A stretch of 64,000 nt of DNA. Origin: Burkholderia sp. OK233 (GTDB taxonomy: Bacteria; Pseudomonadota; Gammaproteobacteria; Burkholderiales; Burkholderiaceae). The notes beneath the pieces were generated by a model. It ran no database searches. It was not told the DNA's origin and worked only from the letters and a program-made list of their open reading frames with translations. The translations under genes were made by a program, and so were the position numbers. The DNA is taken from the NCBI RefSeq assembly GCF_900230185.1, contig NZ_OCSR01000001.1:4030001-4094000 (forward strand). The letters run 5' to 3'. Below are positions 27,601 to 35,615 of this stretch, in pieces (position 1 is the first letter of the stretch; each line of letters starts with the position of its first letter).

Positions 27601-30554
27601 CCGGCGAGGCATTGCTGCAGTACGACCGCGCCATGAACGCGGCGAGCGAACCGGAATCGCAGGGTGTGCCGTTGCAAAAGGCGTTGAGCGCGGCGCGTGC
27701 GCGGCGCGCGATCGAAGGCGAGGACGTAGTGCGCATCGTCAATGCGCGCGAGCACAATCTGAAATCGCTGGATGTGGATATTCCGCACGGCAAATTCAAC
27801 GTGATTACGGGTGTCTCCGGTTCGGGCAAGTCCACGCTGGCCTTCGACATTCTGTTCCACGAAGGGCAGCGCCGTTACCTCGAATCGCTAAACGCTTACG
27901 CACGGTCCATCGTGCAGCCGGCCGGTCGGCCTGAGGTCGACGCGGTGTATGGCATTCCGCCCACCGTCGCAATCGAGCAGCGTTTGTCGCGCGGCGGTCG
28001 CAAGAGTACCGTGGCGACCACGTCCGAAGTGTGGCACTTCCTGCGCCTGCTCTATGTGAAGCTCGGTCTGCAGCACTGCATCCACGACGGCACGCCGGTC
28101 ACGTCGCAAAGCGTCGAGTCGATTGCGGCGCAATTGCTGCGCGATCACAAAGGGCAGCACGTCGGTTTCCTCGCGCCACTGGTCGTGAACCGCAAGGGCG
28201 TCTATACCGATCTCGCGAAGTGGGCGAAAGCGCGCGGCAATACGCATCTGCGTGTGGACGGCGAGTTCGTGCCGGTGGACCCGTGGCCGAAGCTCGATCG
28301 CTTCCGCGAGCACACCATCGAGTTGCCGGTGACCGATCTCGTCGTATCGCCGGATAAGGAAGCGGAACTGCGCCAGGCGCTCGATCAGACGCTGGAAATC
28401 GGCAAGGGCGTGATGCATCTGCTGGCGCCTCTCGACGGTTTGCACGACGCGATCAGCGGCGGCCGTCCCACGGCGAAACTCGGCACGGTGAAGGTACTGT
28501 CCACCAAACGCGCCTGTCCGGTATGCGGCACGAGCTATCCCGAACTCGACCCGCGCATGTTCTCGTATAACAGCAAGCATGGCTGGTGTACGACATGCGT
28601 CGGCACGGGCCTCGCGCTGACGCGCGAACAGCGCGCGGCGTACGACGACACGGTGATCGTCGACGACAACCGCGGCCGCGAGCAGAGCTTGCCTTCCGAG
28701 GAGCAGGAACCGGAAGGCCTCGTCGACGAGCCGTGTGCGGACTGCGCCGGTACGCGTCTGAACCCCATTGCGCGCGCGGTCACGTTCGGCGAGCAGGCCA
28801 TCGTCGACGTCGCGCAATGGACGGTGTCCGATACGCGCGCGTGGATCGACACGCTGGAGATGAGCGGTCGGGACGCGGAAATCGCGCGCGACGTGGTCAG
28901 CGAAATCGGTAGCCGCCTGCAATTTCTGGAAGAAGTCGGGCTCGGTTATCTGAGTCTCGATCGCGCGGCACCGAGCCTGTCGGGCGGCGAAGCGCAGCGC
29001 ATCCGGCTCGCCGCGCAACTGGGCAGCAACCTGCAAGGCGTGTGCTACGTGCTCGACGAGCCGACCATCGGTCTGCATCCGCGCGACAACCAGATTCTGC
29101 TCAATGCCTTGCGCAAGCTGGGCGAAAAGGGCAATACGCTGGTGGTGGTCGAGCATGACGAGGACACGATTCGGCGCGCCGATCACATCATCGATATCGG
29201 GCCGGGCGCGGGCAAGCGCGGCGGCACGCTGGTCGCGCAGGGTAGCGTGGCCGATCTGTCGGCGCAGCCCGATTCGTTGACCGGGCAGTTTCTCGCCAAT
29301 CCGATCGTGCATCCGCTGCAGCCGCGCCGCGAGGTGGTCGCGCCGACAAAGCGCGCCGCCGCAGTGCCGGAGAACTGGTTGACGGTGCACGGTGGCAAGC
29401 TGCACAACCTGCAGAACGTCACCGTCGGCATTCCGCTTTCACGGTTGGTAGCGGTGACGGGCGTGAGCGGTTCGGGCAAATCGACGCTCGCGCGCGACGT
29501 GCTGATGGCCAATTTGCTAGATGCGGTGGGGCGCTCGGTGCTGTCGTCGCCGGCCACGCGGCGAGCGCGTGCGGCGGCCGAGACCCAGCCGGCGGCGAAC
29601 CGGCGCTCAAGCGTGTTGGCGCGCACGGCGCCGCGAGCGCCGCTGAACGTCACACATGCATGGCAAGGGTGCGACGCGATCACAGGTTGGGAAACCATCG
29701 ACCGTGTGCTCGAAGTCGATCAGACACCAATCGGCAAAACACCGCGCTCGTGTCCGGCAACCTACATTGGCGTGTGGGATGCGATCCGCAAGCTGTTCGC
29801 CGGCACGCTTGAAGCGCGCGCGCGTGGCTATACGGCATCGCGTTTCTCGTTCAACACCGGCGAAGGACGTTGCCCCGCTTGCGAAGGGCAGGGCGTGCGC
29901 ACCATCGGCATGAGTTTCCTGCCCGACGTGAAAGTGCCATGCGACGTTTGCCACGGGCAGCGCTTCAACCCCGAGACGCTGGCGGTTACGTGGCGCGGCA
30001 AGAATATCGGCGACGTACTGACCATGGAAATCGACGAAGCCGTCGAGTTCTTCGCGCCGATTTCGAACATCGCGCATCCATTGCAATTGATGAAGGATGT
30101 CGGACTCGGTTATCTGACACTCGGCCAGCCGTCGCCTACCTTGTCGGGCGGTGAAGCGCAGCGTATCAAGCTCGTCACCGAGCTAAGCAAGGTGCGTGAC
30201 GACATCACGCGTCGTGGTCAGAAGCCGCCGCACACGCTGTATGTGCTGGATGAGCCGACTGTCGGCTTGCATATGGCCGACGTCGCGAAGCTGATTCGCG
30301 TGCTGCATCGTCTCGCGGATGGCGGTCATAGCGTCGTCGTCATCGAGCACGACCTCGACGTGATTGCCGAGGCGGACTGGATCATTGACCTCGGTCCGGA
30401 AGGTGGTGTGGGGGGCGGCACGATCGTCGCTGCTACGGATCCCGAAGGATTGTCCCGTATCGCGGCGAGTCACACCGGTGCGGCCTTGCGTCCCGTGCTC
30501 GCGCGTACGCGGAACGACACCGCAGTCGTCGTGAGCGAAGGAACCAACGGTTGA
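24669..30554 (+). CDS. uvrA: Giant UvrA: tandem-fused excinuclease ABC subunit A
   Basis: About 1961 aa, twice the normal UvrA (about 950), formed by two complete UvrA copies in one chain. Walker A motifs lie near residues 34, 672, 1048 and 1598, each GxSGSGKS. LSGGE signatures lie near 514, 865, 1437 and 1825, and Walker B/DEPxxGLH near 537, 899, 1460 and 1857. UvrB-binding-like and insertion regions occur in both halves. The second half has an intact first zinc site (CPVC...CTTC near 1283); the first half has lost the leading CxxC. The TTG at 24669 is preferred because UvrA homology starts at IIRIRGARQHNLKN; a GTG at 24639 is possible. SOS control is likely. Confidence 0.92.
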   Translation: MASNGIIRIRGARQHNLKNVDLDVRTGEMTVVTGPSGSGKSSLVFDTLYAEGQRRYVETFSAYARQFLDRMDRPQVDRVDGVPPAIAIDQTNPVRSSRSTVGTMTELNDHLKLLYARAAELFDRKTAQQVRHDTPETIYAELLERTAEHDPRLVVTFPVELPETASEQEVEQWLSASGYTRVQAQREVDSPTGKRKLLDVVADRFRLTSVDKQRVVEAIEASLKRGGGRVNIYVLPAAPEAPEAKEAEPQIWRFSTGLHSPESDLRYADPQPALFSFNSAYGACEVCRGFGRVIGVDLGLVIPDARKTLRDGAIKPMQTPAWKECQDDLMRYAAKADIRRGTPWGELTDAERDWVINGSPDWNGKWQSHWYGVKRFFEYLESKAYKMHIRVLLSKYRSYTPCETCGGARLKTESLLWRLGSKRNADEVLAPEKRFMPRGVEWKRGQLEALPGLTVHDLMLMPIERIRRFFDEISLPSALLDDALKLLLAEVRTRLKYLCDVGLGYLTLDRQSRTLSGGEVQRINLTTALGTSLTKTLFVLDEPSIGLHPRDLNRIVEAMHRLRDAGNTLVVVEHDPSVMLAADRLIDMGPGPGERGGSIIYDGAPEAIRSSGTLTGEYLGGRRHVADAAHWSQRPVDDSTPRIVLEGATEHNLRDVTVEIPLQRLVCVTGVSGSGKSTLLQDVLYPAMARHFGLATESPGSFRSLTGADQVTDVVFVDQSPIGKTARSNPASYVGAFDEIRKLFAKAPLAQQRGYGPGMFSFNSGDGRCPTCGGSGFEHIEMQFLSDVYLRCPDCDGRRYRAELLEVKIERGEPSRALSIADVLELTVSEATAYFAKDAEVLRVLQPIVDVGLEYVKLGQPVPTLSGGEAQRLKLAGFLAESAQARTARSAKQPVAKRLFMFDEPTTGLHFDDIAKLMQAFGKLLASGHSLIVIEHNLDVIRAADWLIDLGPEGGDGGGRVLCAGTPEDVKLCPESHTGEALLQYDRAMNAASEPESQGVPLQKALSAARARRAIEGEDVVRIVNAREHNLKSLDVDIPHGKFNVITGVSGSGKSTLAFDILFHEGQRRYLESLNAYARSIVQPAGRPEVDAVYGIPPTVAIEQRLSRGGRKSTVATTSEVWHFLRLLYVKLGLQHCIHDGTPVTSQSVESIAAQLLRDHKGQHVGFLAPLVVNRKGVYTDLAKWAKARGNTHLRVDGEFVPVDPWPKLDRFREHTIELPVTDLVVSPDKEAELRQALDQTLEIGKGVMHLLAPLDGLHDAISGGRPTAKLGTVKVLSTKRACPVCGTSYPELDPRMFSYNSKHGWCTTCVGTGLALTREQRAAYDDTVIVDDNRGREQSLPSEEQEPEGLVDEPCADCAGTRLNPIARAVTFGEQAIVDVAQWTVSDTRAWIDTLEMSGRDAEIARDVVSEIGSRLQFLEEVGLGYLSLDRAAPSLSGGEAQRIRLAAQLGSNLQGVCYVLDEPTIGLHPRDNQILLNALRKLGEKGNTLVVVEHDEDTIRRADHIIDIGPGAGKRGGTLVAQGSVADLSAQPDSLTGQFLANPIVHPLQPRREVVAPTKRAAAVPENWLTVHGGKLHNLQNVTVGIPLSRLVAVTGVSGSGKSTLARDVLMANLLDAVGRSVLSSPATRRARAAAETQPAANRRSSVLARTAPRAPLNVTHAWQGCDAITGWETIDRVLEVDQTPIGKTPRSCPATYIGVWDAIRKLFAGTLEARARGYTASRFSFNTGEGRCPACEGQGVRTIGMSFLPDVKVPCDVCHGQRFNPETLAVTWRGKNIGDVLTMEIDEAVEFFAPISNIAHPLQLMKDVGLGYLTLGQPSPTLSGGEAQRIKLVTELSKVRDDITRRGQKPPHTLYVLDEPTVGLHMADVAKLIRVLHRLADGGHSVVVIEHDLDVIAEADWIIDLGPEGGVGGGTIVAATDPEGLSRIAASHTGAALRPVLARTRNDTAVVVSEGTNG

Positions 30555-30562
30555 GGCAGCGG

Positions 30563-30595
30563 AGCGGCGCAATCAGCTTTGCGCCGCTTCGGTTT
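30563..30595 (+). terminator. Intrinsic terminator after uvrA
   Basis: AGCGGCGCAA and TTGCGCCGCT form a perfect 10-bp stem with a 6-nt loop, followed by TCGGTTTG, directly after the uvrA stop. Confidence 0.75.
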
Positions 30596-31107
30596 GCTCG
30601 TCCGGTCTGGAGTGCCGCACGTGGCGGGTCACGCGTAAGCAAACCGGCCACTGGCGCTCCATGAACACGTGTTGTCGAGACGCCCGGCAAGCCCGAGTCG
30701 GGCGTTATCGTTATCGTTGGCTATATGTAATTAATTGGAATGTATTTGTAATTATATAAATGGCGTAATTGAAATGTGTATTTAGCGTGTCGTAAATACC
30801 GCTAAAAAGAGTTGGAATCAGTGTTTTTCTTCTGCTATCTTCCCGCCCTTGACGCCAGCCTCTGGTCGGCGCTTGAAACGTACATTGGATGACCTGCTCG
30901 GGATCCGTCGAGGTTGCCACGCAAGCCTCGCGAAACGCCCACCCAGCAGGCTTTTTGCCACATATCGCCAGTGGCCCGTCAGCAGTTCATGGCGTGCCAC
31001 GGAAGCCCGCAATAGCGGCTTCATCCCAATTAGCGAGCCGCGCATGGCGCGCTTGCATCTGTTCGACACACGCTTATTCTTTTAAAGCGGCGCGAATACG
31101 GCATTAG

Positions 31108-31125
31108 TTAGAGTGTTCTCTCTAA
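31108..31125. promoter_or_regulatory. Inverted repeat upstream of tonB promoter
   Basis: TTAGAG-N6-CTCTAA, located about 28 bp upstream of the promoter-like -35 at 31153. It is a candidate operator for the tonB-exbBD transcript. It does not read as a classical Fur box. Confidence 0.4.
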
Positions 31126-31152
31126 ACTTAGTATGCTCCCATCAAAAAAAGT

Positions 31153-31182
31153 TTGACCCCGCATTTTTTGTCCTGCTATTGT
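31153..31182 (+). promoter_or_regulatory. Sigma70-like promoter of the tonB-exbB-exbD operon
   Basis: TTGACC, an 18-nt spacer and TATTGT preceded by TGC (extended -10). A ~55-bp stretch around it resembles the sequence at 35567-35620. If used, the tonB leader would be about 340 nt. Confidence 0.5.
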
Positions 31183-31526
31183 TGCCTCCCATGAAATGCA
31201 GGTGACAAACGCGCAAAAAGTTCAGGAGCTGCAGCGCGCTTCGATCAAATTGTCTTCAGCATGTTCATGTCGGACGGAAATGAGCGAGTCGAAATTAATC
31301 CATTAGTAGTTCTACTTAGATGATCGTCCGGCTGTTCTGAAGTACCGTCGCGGCGTCTCACAGCCATACCCGTGCCATTGCGTCAGGGTTGGGCCCTACG
31401 GCATAAATTTTGGACTACAAATCAAAGGCCTGGGCGATGGATGCGATTGTCTGAAGTGAACGTTGTTTGCCGTATGTAAGCGCACTGCAGTTACAGAAAT
31501 GGACGGTTCACGCCGGAGGAGTAAAG

Positions 31527-32234
31527 GTGGGTACGAAAGTCGAAGGGCAATTTCCGGCAGCAACGGCCCGTATGGAGAGGCCGGGACGCCCGCGTGAGTT
31601 TGGGCGCAAGCAGCAAAACCCAGTACGCCGCTTCGGCGGTATCGCAGTTGTTCTGCTCCTGCACATCGTGCTGATCTATGCACTCATCAACGGCCTTGCC
31701 ACCAAGGTCGTACAGGTCATCCAGCATCCAATCGAAACCAAGATCATCGAGCCGGTGAAGCCGCCTCCGCCGCCGCCGTTGCCCATCGTGCAATTGCCGC
31801 CGCCGAAGTTCGCACCGCCGCCGCCGCCGTTCGTGCCGCCGCCGGAAGTGCAGGTGCAAACGCCGCCCCAACCGACCATCACGCACCAGGCCGCGCCGGT
31901 CGTATCGGCACCCGCCGTCGCGCCCGCACCGCCGGCGCCTCCCGCGCCGAGCAAGCCCGTGAGCGCTGAAGTAGGGGTCGTGTGCCCGAACTCGGATCAG
32001 ATCCGTTCGTCGATTCGCTACCCGAAGGAAGCGCAGGAGAACAACGTGACGGGTGATGTGCTGATTGAATTTGTAGTCGACCCGCAGGGCCATATTACGA
32101 ATGAACGTGTTGCCAAGTCGGCGGACGATTCCTCACTGGATCGCGCGGCCTTCAACGCGGTCAAGCAGTTCACGTGCGTTTCCCAAGGCCAGGCTGTCCG
32201 TGTGCAAGTTCCGTTCTCGTTTAACCTGAACTGA
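31527..32234 (+). CDS. tonB: Energy transducer TonB
   Basis: A 235-aa inner-membrane-anchored periplasmic protein. One N-terminal membrane helix (IAVVLLLHIVLIYALINGLA) is followed by a proline-rich spacer (about residues 75-150, runs of PPPPP) and a C-terminal TonB domain with IRYPKEAQENNVTGDVLIEFVVDPQGHITNE-like strands and a final FSFNLN. It carries proton-motive energy from ExbB/ExbD to outer-membrane receptors. The GTG at 31527 is chosen because GGAGGA lies six bases upstream; the longer ATG frame from 31467 lacks a site. It is the first gene of the operon. Confidence 0.92.
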   Translation: MGTKVEGQFPAATARMERPGRPREFGRKQQNPVRRFGGIAVVLLLHIVLIYALINGLATKVVQVIQHPIETKIIEPVKPPPPPPLPIVQLPPPKFAPPPPPFVPPPEVQVQTPPQPTITHQAAPVVSAPAVAPAPPAPPAPSKPVSAEVGVVCPNSDQIRSSIRYPKEAQENNVTGDVLIEFVVDPQGHITNERVAKSADDSSLDRAAFNAVKQFTCVSQGQAVRVQVPFSFNLN

Positions 32235-32311
32235 AACCCACGGGCTGTTCGGTACCGGTAGCGATTTATCAGTCTTGGTTTAGAAGTTGTACTAATGAAC
32301 TTGGAGCAGGC

Positions 32312-33217
32312 ATGAAGAAGCGTACTCTCGCCGCATTGGCGGCAACCATGTTGTTCGCCGTAACCACGGTGGATACCTTTGTGGCACCGCAAATGGCTCA
32401 CGCGCAAGCGAGCGACGCGAGCGCGTCGGCCGCCGCCACTGCCACCACCACCGCCGCGCCGCAAACGGCCGCCGCAGATGAAGCGACGCCGCCGCCGGCG
32501 CCGGCCACGTCCGAAACCGTCAATAACCCGTACGGGCTCGGCGCGCTCTGGAAGAACGGCGATTTCGTTGCACGCTTCGTGCTGATTCTGCTGGTGCTCA
32601 TGTCGATGGGCAGCTGGTACATCATGATCACCAAGTTTTTCGAGCAGTTCCGTGCGAACCGTCGTGCGAAGAGCGCCGACGAACAACTGTGGACTGCGCC
32701 GTCGCTGGTCGAAGGCACGAAGCTGCTCGACGAAGCGTCGCCGTTCCGCTTCATCGCGGAAACGGCCATCGAGGCAGGCGAGCATCATGACGAAGCACTG
32801 CTCGAAGCCGTCGACCGCAACACCTGGATCGATACGTCGGTCGAGCGTGCGATCACCAATGTGTCGAACCGTCTGCAAGACGGTCTGGCTTTCCTCGGTA
32901 CGGTTGGCTCGACCGCGCCGTTCGTTGGTCTGTTCGGTACGGTGTGGGGGATTTATCACGCGCTGACGGCAATCGGTATCGCCGGCCAGGCTTCGATCGA
33001 CAAGGTCGCGGGCCCGGTGGGCGAGGCGCTGATCATGACCGCGATCGGCCTCGCCGTCGCCGTGCCGGCTGTGCTTGGCTACAACTTCCTGGTTCGCCGC
33101 AACAAGTCGGTGATGGAGCGTGTTCGTGCGTTCGGCGCACAACTGCACACCGTCTTGCTCGCCGGCAGCCGGCGCTCGGCACGCGCTTCGGCTCGTGAAG
33201 CCTCGCTGGCCCAATAA
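32312..33217 (+). CDS. exbB: MotA/TolQ/ExbB proton channel protein
   Basis: A 301-aa inner-membrane protein with an N-terminal signal-like segment (cleavage near AHAQA), an Ala/Pro-rich periplasmic extension and three membrane helices. VGSTAPFVGLFGTVWGIYHAL and GEALIMTAIGLAVAVPAVLGYN are the ExbB/TolQ signature. The long N-terminal extension resembles the Pseudomonas-type ExbB. It forms the energising complex with ExbD and TonB. GGAG precedes the ATG. Confidence 0.93.
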   Translation: MKKRTLAALAATMLFAVTTVDTFVAPQMAHAQASDASASAAATATTTAAPQTAAADEATPPPAPATSETVNNPYGLGALWKNGDFVARFVLILLVLMSMGSWYIMITKFFEQFRANRRAKSADEQLWTAPSLVEGTKLLDEASPFRFIAETAIEAGEHHDEALLEAVDRNTWIDTSVERAITNVSNRLQDGLAFLGTVGSTAPFVGLFGTVWGIYHALTAIGIAGQASIDKVAGPVGEALIMTAIGLAVAVPAVLGYNFLVRRNKSVMERVRAFGAQLHTVLLAGSRRSARASAREASLAQ

Positions 33218-33229
33218 GCGGAGTCTGTC

Positions 33230-33652
33230 ATGGCTATGAGCGTTGGGCAGGATGATAACGACGAGGTCATCTCCAGTATCAACACCACGCCGCTTGTCGA
33301 TGTGATGCTGGTTCTGCTGATTATCTTTCTGATCACGATTCCGGTGGTGACGCATACGGTGCCGGTGCAACTGCCGAAGGAGACGATCCAGCCGTTGCAG
33401 ACCACGCCAAAAAGTATCGTCATTGCGGTCAACCATGACGGCGATTTCTTCTGGAACGAGAAGCAGGTGGATGGGCCTACGCTGCTGACCCGCCTGAAAA
33501 CCGTGTCGGTCATGACGCCGCAACCGGAAGTGCACGTTCGCGGCGACCAGAGCGCGCGTTATGAATTCATCGGCCGGGTCATTACCGCGTGCGAGCGCGC
33601 CGGTATCGCCAAGGTTTCGTTTATTACCGAGCCGCCCGCGCGCGGCGGCTAA
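33230..33652 (+). CDS. exbD: Biopolymer transport protein ExbD (copy 1)
   Basis: A 140-aa protein with one N-terminal membrane helix carrying the proton-path aspartate in INTTPLVDVMLVLLIIFLI, and a periplasmic domain ending in RVITACERAGIAKVSFITEP. It works with ExbB to harvest the proton gradient for TonB. It lies 12 bp after exbB with a GGAG site, and a paralogous exbD follows 11 bp later. Confidence 0.93.
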   Translation: MAMSVGQDDNDEVISSINTTPLVDVMLVLLIIFLITIPVVTHTVPVQLPKETIQPLQTTPKSIVIAVNHDGDFFWNEKQVDGPTLLTRLKTVSVMTPQPEVHVRGDQSARYEFIGRVITACERAGIAKVSFITEPPARGG

Positions 33653-33663
33653 GAGAGGCGATC

Positions 33664-34092
33664 ATGGGAATGAACGTATCTTCCGGCGGCAGCAGCGAAC
33701 CGGATGTGATGGTCGATATCAACACCACGCCGTTGATCGACGTGATGCTGGTGTTGCTGATCATGTTGATCATCACGATTCCGATTCAGACGCATGCCAT
33801 CAAGATGAATTTGCCGGTCGGCAATCCGCCGCCGCCGATCACGCAGCCGGAAGTGGTGCAGATCGATATCGACTTCGACGGCACCACGACCTGGAACGGC
33901 CAGCCGGTGCCGAACCGCGCGGCGCTCGAGTCCAGGCTTGCGCAGGTGGCGGCCGAACCGGTCCAGGCGGAAATTCATCTGCGGCCTAACAAGCTGGTGC
34001 CGTACAAGGATGTCGCCGCGGTCATGGCGTCCGCGCAACGACTGGGCGCGACGAAAATCGGCCTGATCGGCAACGAGCAGTACATGCAATAG
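33664..34092 (+). CDS. exbD2: Biopolymer transport protein ExbD (copy 2)
   Basis: A 142-aa ExbD paralogue with the same INTTPLIDVMLVLLIMLIITIP helix and proton-path Asp, but a different periplasmic domain (DFDGTTTWNGQPVP, VAAVMASAQRLGATKIGL). A tonB-exbB-exbD1-exbD2 order is known from Xanthomonas, where the second ExbD has a specialised role. The ATG at 33664 follows GAGAGG; the upstream frame (33589) lies inside exbD and is not expected to be used. Confidence 0.9.
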   Translation: MGMNVSSGGSSEPDVMVDINTTPLIDVMLVLLIMLIITIPIQTHAIKMNLPVGNPPPPITQPEVVQIDIDFDGTTTWNGQPVPNRAALESRLAQVAAEPVQAEIHLRPNKLVPYKDVAAVMASAQRLGATKIGLIGNEQYMQ

Positions 34093-34101
34093 GAAAGTGG
34101 A

Positions 34102-35307
34102 ATGCTAACGATCCATCAACGGTTCAAGCGCGCCGTCATTGCGGCCGCTATCGGAGGGCTGTCCGCGCTCGTCGTGCTGCCGGCCACGTCTCATGCTGCG
34201 GACACCCTGCGGCCGGATGTGGCGAAGCCGCTGAACGCCGCGCAGGATCTGTATCGCGCGCACAAGTACAAGGACGCGTTGACGAAGATCGATCAGGCCG
34301 ACGCCGTGCCGGGCAAAACGCCCTATGAAAGCTACATGATTCAGGAGATGCGCGGCGCCGCGGCGGCGGCAGCCGGTGAACCCGGTGTGGCGGCCCAGGC
34401 CTACGAAACCCTGCTGGGTTCAGGGCGCCTGACCGGCGCTGACGAGCAGCGCACCACGGCGGCGCTTGCAGGCATCTACTTCCAGCAGAAAAACTACGCA
34501 CAGTCTGCGAAGGTCGCGCAACGTTATCTGAAGTCGGGCGGCAGCGATCCCGACATGCGCACTTTGCTCGTGCAGTCTTACTACCTGTCAAACGATTGCG
34601 CCAGTGTGGTGAGCCAGCTCAAGCCGGGCGTCGATGCGCAAGTGCGCGCCGGTCATGCGCCCGATGAGTCGCAACTGCAATTGCTTGGCACGTGCGCGCA
34701 ACGCGTGAAAGATGATGCGACGTACCGCAGCACGCTCGAAAAGCTGGTTGCCTACCATCCCAAGCAGTCTTACTGGGACGATCTGTTCAACGCGATTCGC
34801 AGCAAGCCCGGCTATTCGTCCGCGCTGGATATCGACACCTTCCGTCTGCGCCGGGCGACTGGCTCGCTCAGTACCGCCGACGATTACATGGAAATGACGC
34901 AGCTCGCGATCGTGGCCGGCACCACGGCCGAAGGTAAGCAGGTTATCGATCAAGGCTTTGCGTCAGGCGTTCTGGGCCACGATGGGCAGGCCGATCGCGA
35001 GAAACGGCTGCAGGCACTTGCCGCGAAACGGGCGCAAGCGCCAGCGGACCCCGCGAACCCCGTCGCGCCGGTCGACGTCGCCTTCAATGAGGTCTTCGCG
35101 GGCCAGGCCAAGCAGGGGCTGACGGCAATGGACGCTGCGATCGCGAAGGGCGGAATCGATCACCCGGACCAGGCGCAACTGCATCTCGGCGAGGCGTACT
35201 ACATGGCCGGCGATAAGGCGCGTGCAGTGCAAACGTTCCGCGCAGTGAAGGGTACCGACGGTTCAGCCGACCTTGCCCGTTTGTGGGTGCTGGTGGCGTC
35301 GAAGTAG
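34102..35307 (+). CDS. Periplasmic TPR-like protein in the TonB operon
   Basis: A 401-aa exported helical protein. The signal peptide spans residues 1-33 (cleavage after SHA). The remainder is a series of TPR-like helical pairs (LNAAQDLYRAHKYKDALTKID, LAGIYFQQKNYAQSAKVAQRYL, QLHLGEAYYMAGDKARAVQTF). TPR proteins adjoin TonB systems in several proteobacteria and are thought to support TonB-dependent transport. It lies 9 bp after exbD2 with GGAAAG before the ATG and is probably the last gene of the tonB transcript. Confidence 0.82.
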   Translation: MLTIHQRFKRAVIAAAIGGLSALVVLPATSHAADTLRPDVAKPLNAAQDLYRAHKYKDALTKIDQADAVPGKTPYESYMIQEMRGAAAAAAGEPGVAAQAYETLLGSGRLTGADEQRTTAALAGIYFQQKNYAQSAKVAQRYLKSGGSDPDMRTLLVQSYYLSNDCASVVSQLKPGVDAQVRAGHAPDESQLQLLGTCAQRVKDDATYRSTLEKLVAYHPKQSYWDDLFNAIRSKPGYSSALDIDTFRLRRATGSLSTADDYMEMTQLAIVAGTTAEGKQVIDQGFASGVLGHDGQADREKRLQALAAKRAQAPADPANPVAPVDVAFNEVFAGQAKQGLTAMDAAIAKGGIDHPDQAQLHLGEAYYMAGDKARAVQTFRAVKGTDGSADLARLWVLVASK

Positions 35308-35610
35308 CGGCATCCTGGTCCCGATATGTTTCTTCCTGCGAAGTGCCTCCGAGGTATCCGTGCATCGAACCGGGGGGCACATTCTCGCCGTATGGGACGC
35401 GGGCCGTCGCGAATAGATGGGTGTGGTTGCGTACGCAACTATCGCCCGGTTCGCGGCAAGGTCGAAAGTGTCCCGGCGATCGCCTTGATTGAGTCACTTA
35501 CCGCGGCGACTAACCAGGCATATCGCGCATGTCTTAGGGAGGATGCTGCACTCAACGAAACATAGTTTAGTTTTATCAAACTAATTTTGACTACGGGATT
35601 CTGTCTTGCT
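35308..35610. other. Intergenic region with operator-like palindrome
   Basis: About 300 bp between the TPR gene and the XRE-cupin regulator. The right end is AT-rich and carries the palindrome at 35567-35584 and a promoter-like element. Nothing else is recognised. Confidence 0.5.
35567..35584. promoter_or_regulatory. Palindrome before XRE-cupin gene, likely autoregulatory operator
   Basis: TTAGTTTTATCAAACTAA: 7-bp perfect arms with a 4-nt centre. It lies 27 bp upstream of the regulator's ATG, where an autoregulatory XRE operator is expected. Confidence 0.5.
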
Positions 35611-35615
35611 ATGGT
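35587..35615 (+). promoter_or_regulatory. Sigma70-like promoter overlapping the regulator start
   Basis: TTGACT, a 17-nt spacer and TATGGT with an upstream TGC (extended -10). The surrounding sequence resembles the tonB promoter at 31153. The -10 contains the ATG at 35611, so a transcript from here would start downstream of that codon; either the promoter serves the later receptor gene or the match is regulatory rather than initiating. Confidence 0.35.

Larger units (their letters stand above)
30555..31526. other. Long AT-rich intergenic region before tonB
   Basis: About 970 bp with unusually low GC around 30710-31180 compared with its neighbours. It contains the uvrA terminator, an inverted repeat at 31108-31125 and a promoter-like element at 31153-31182. 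Open frames of about 80 codons on both strands (30818-31085) overlap each other, show no family features and are not called as genes. Confidence 0.6.

Noticed and set aside
30818..31085. Overlapping ~80-codon frames on both strands upstream of tonB
   Set aside because: They are complementary to each other, lack ribosome sites and lie in a promoter region.
31108..31125. Fur box for the TonB operon
   Set aside because: The inverted repeat TTAGAG-N6-CTCTAA does not fit the GATAAT-based Fur consensus, so iron control is not claimed.
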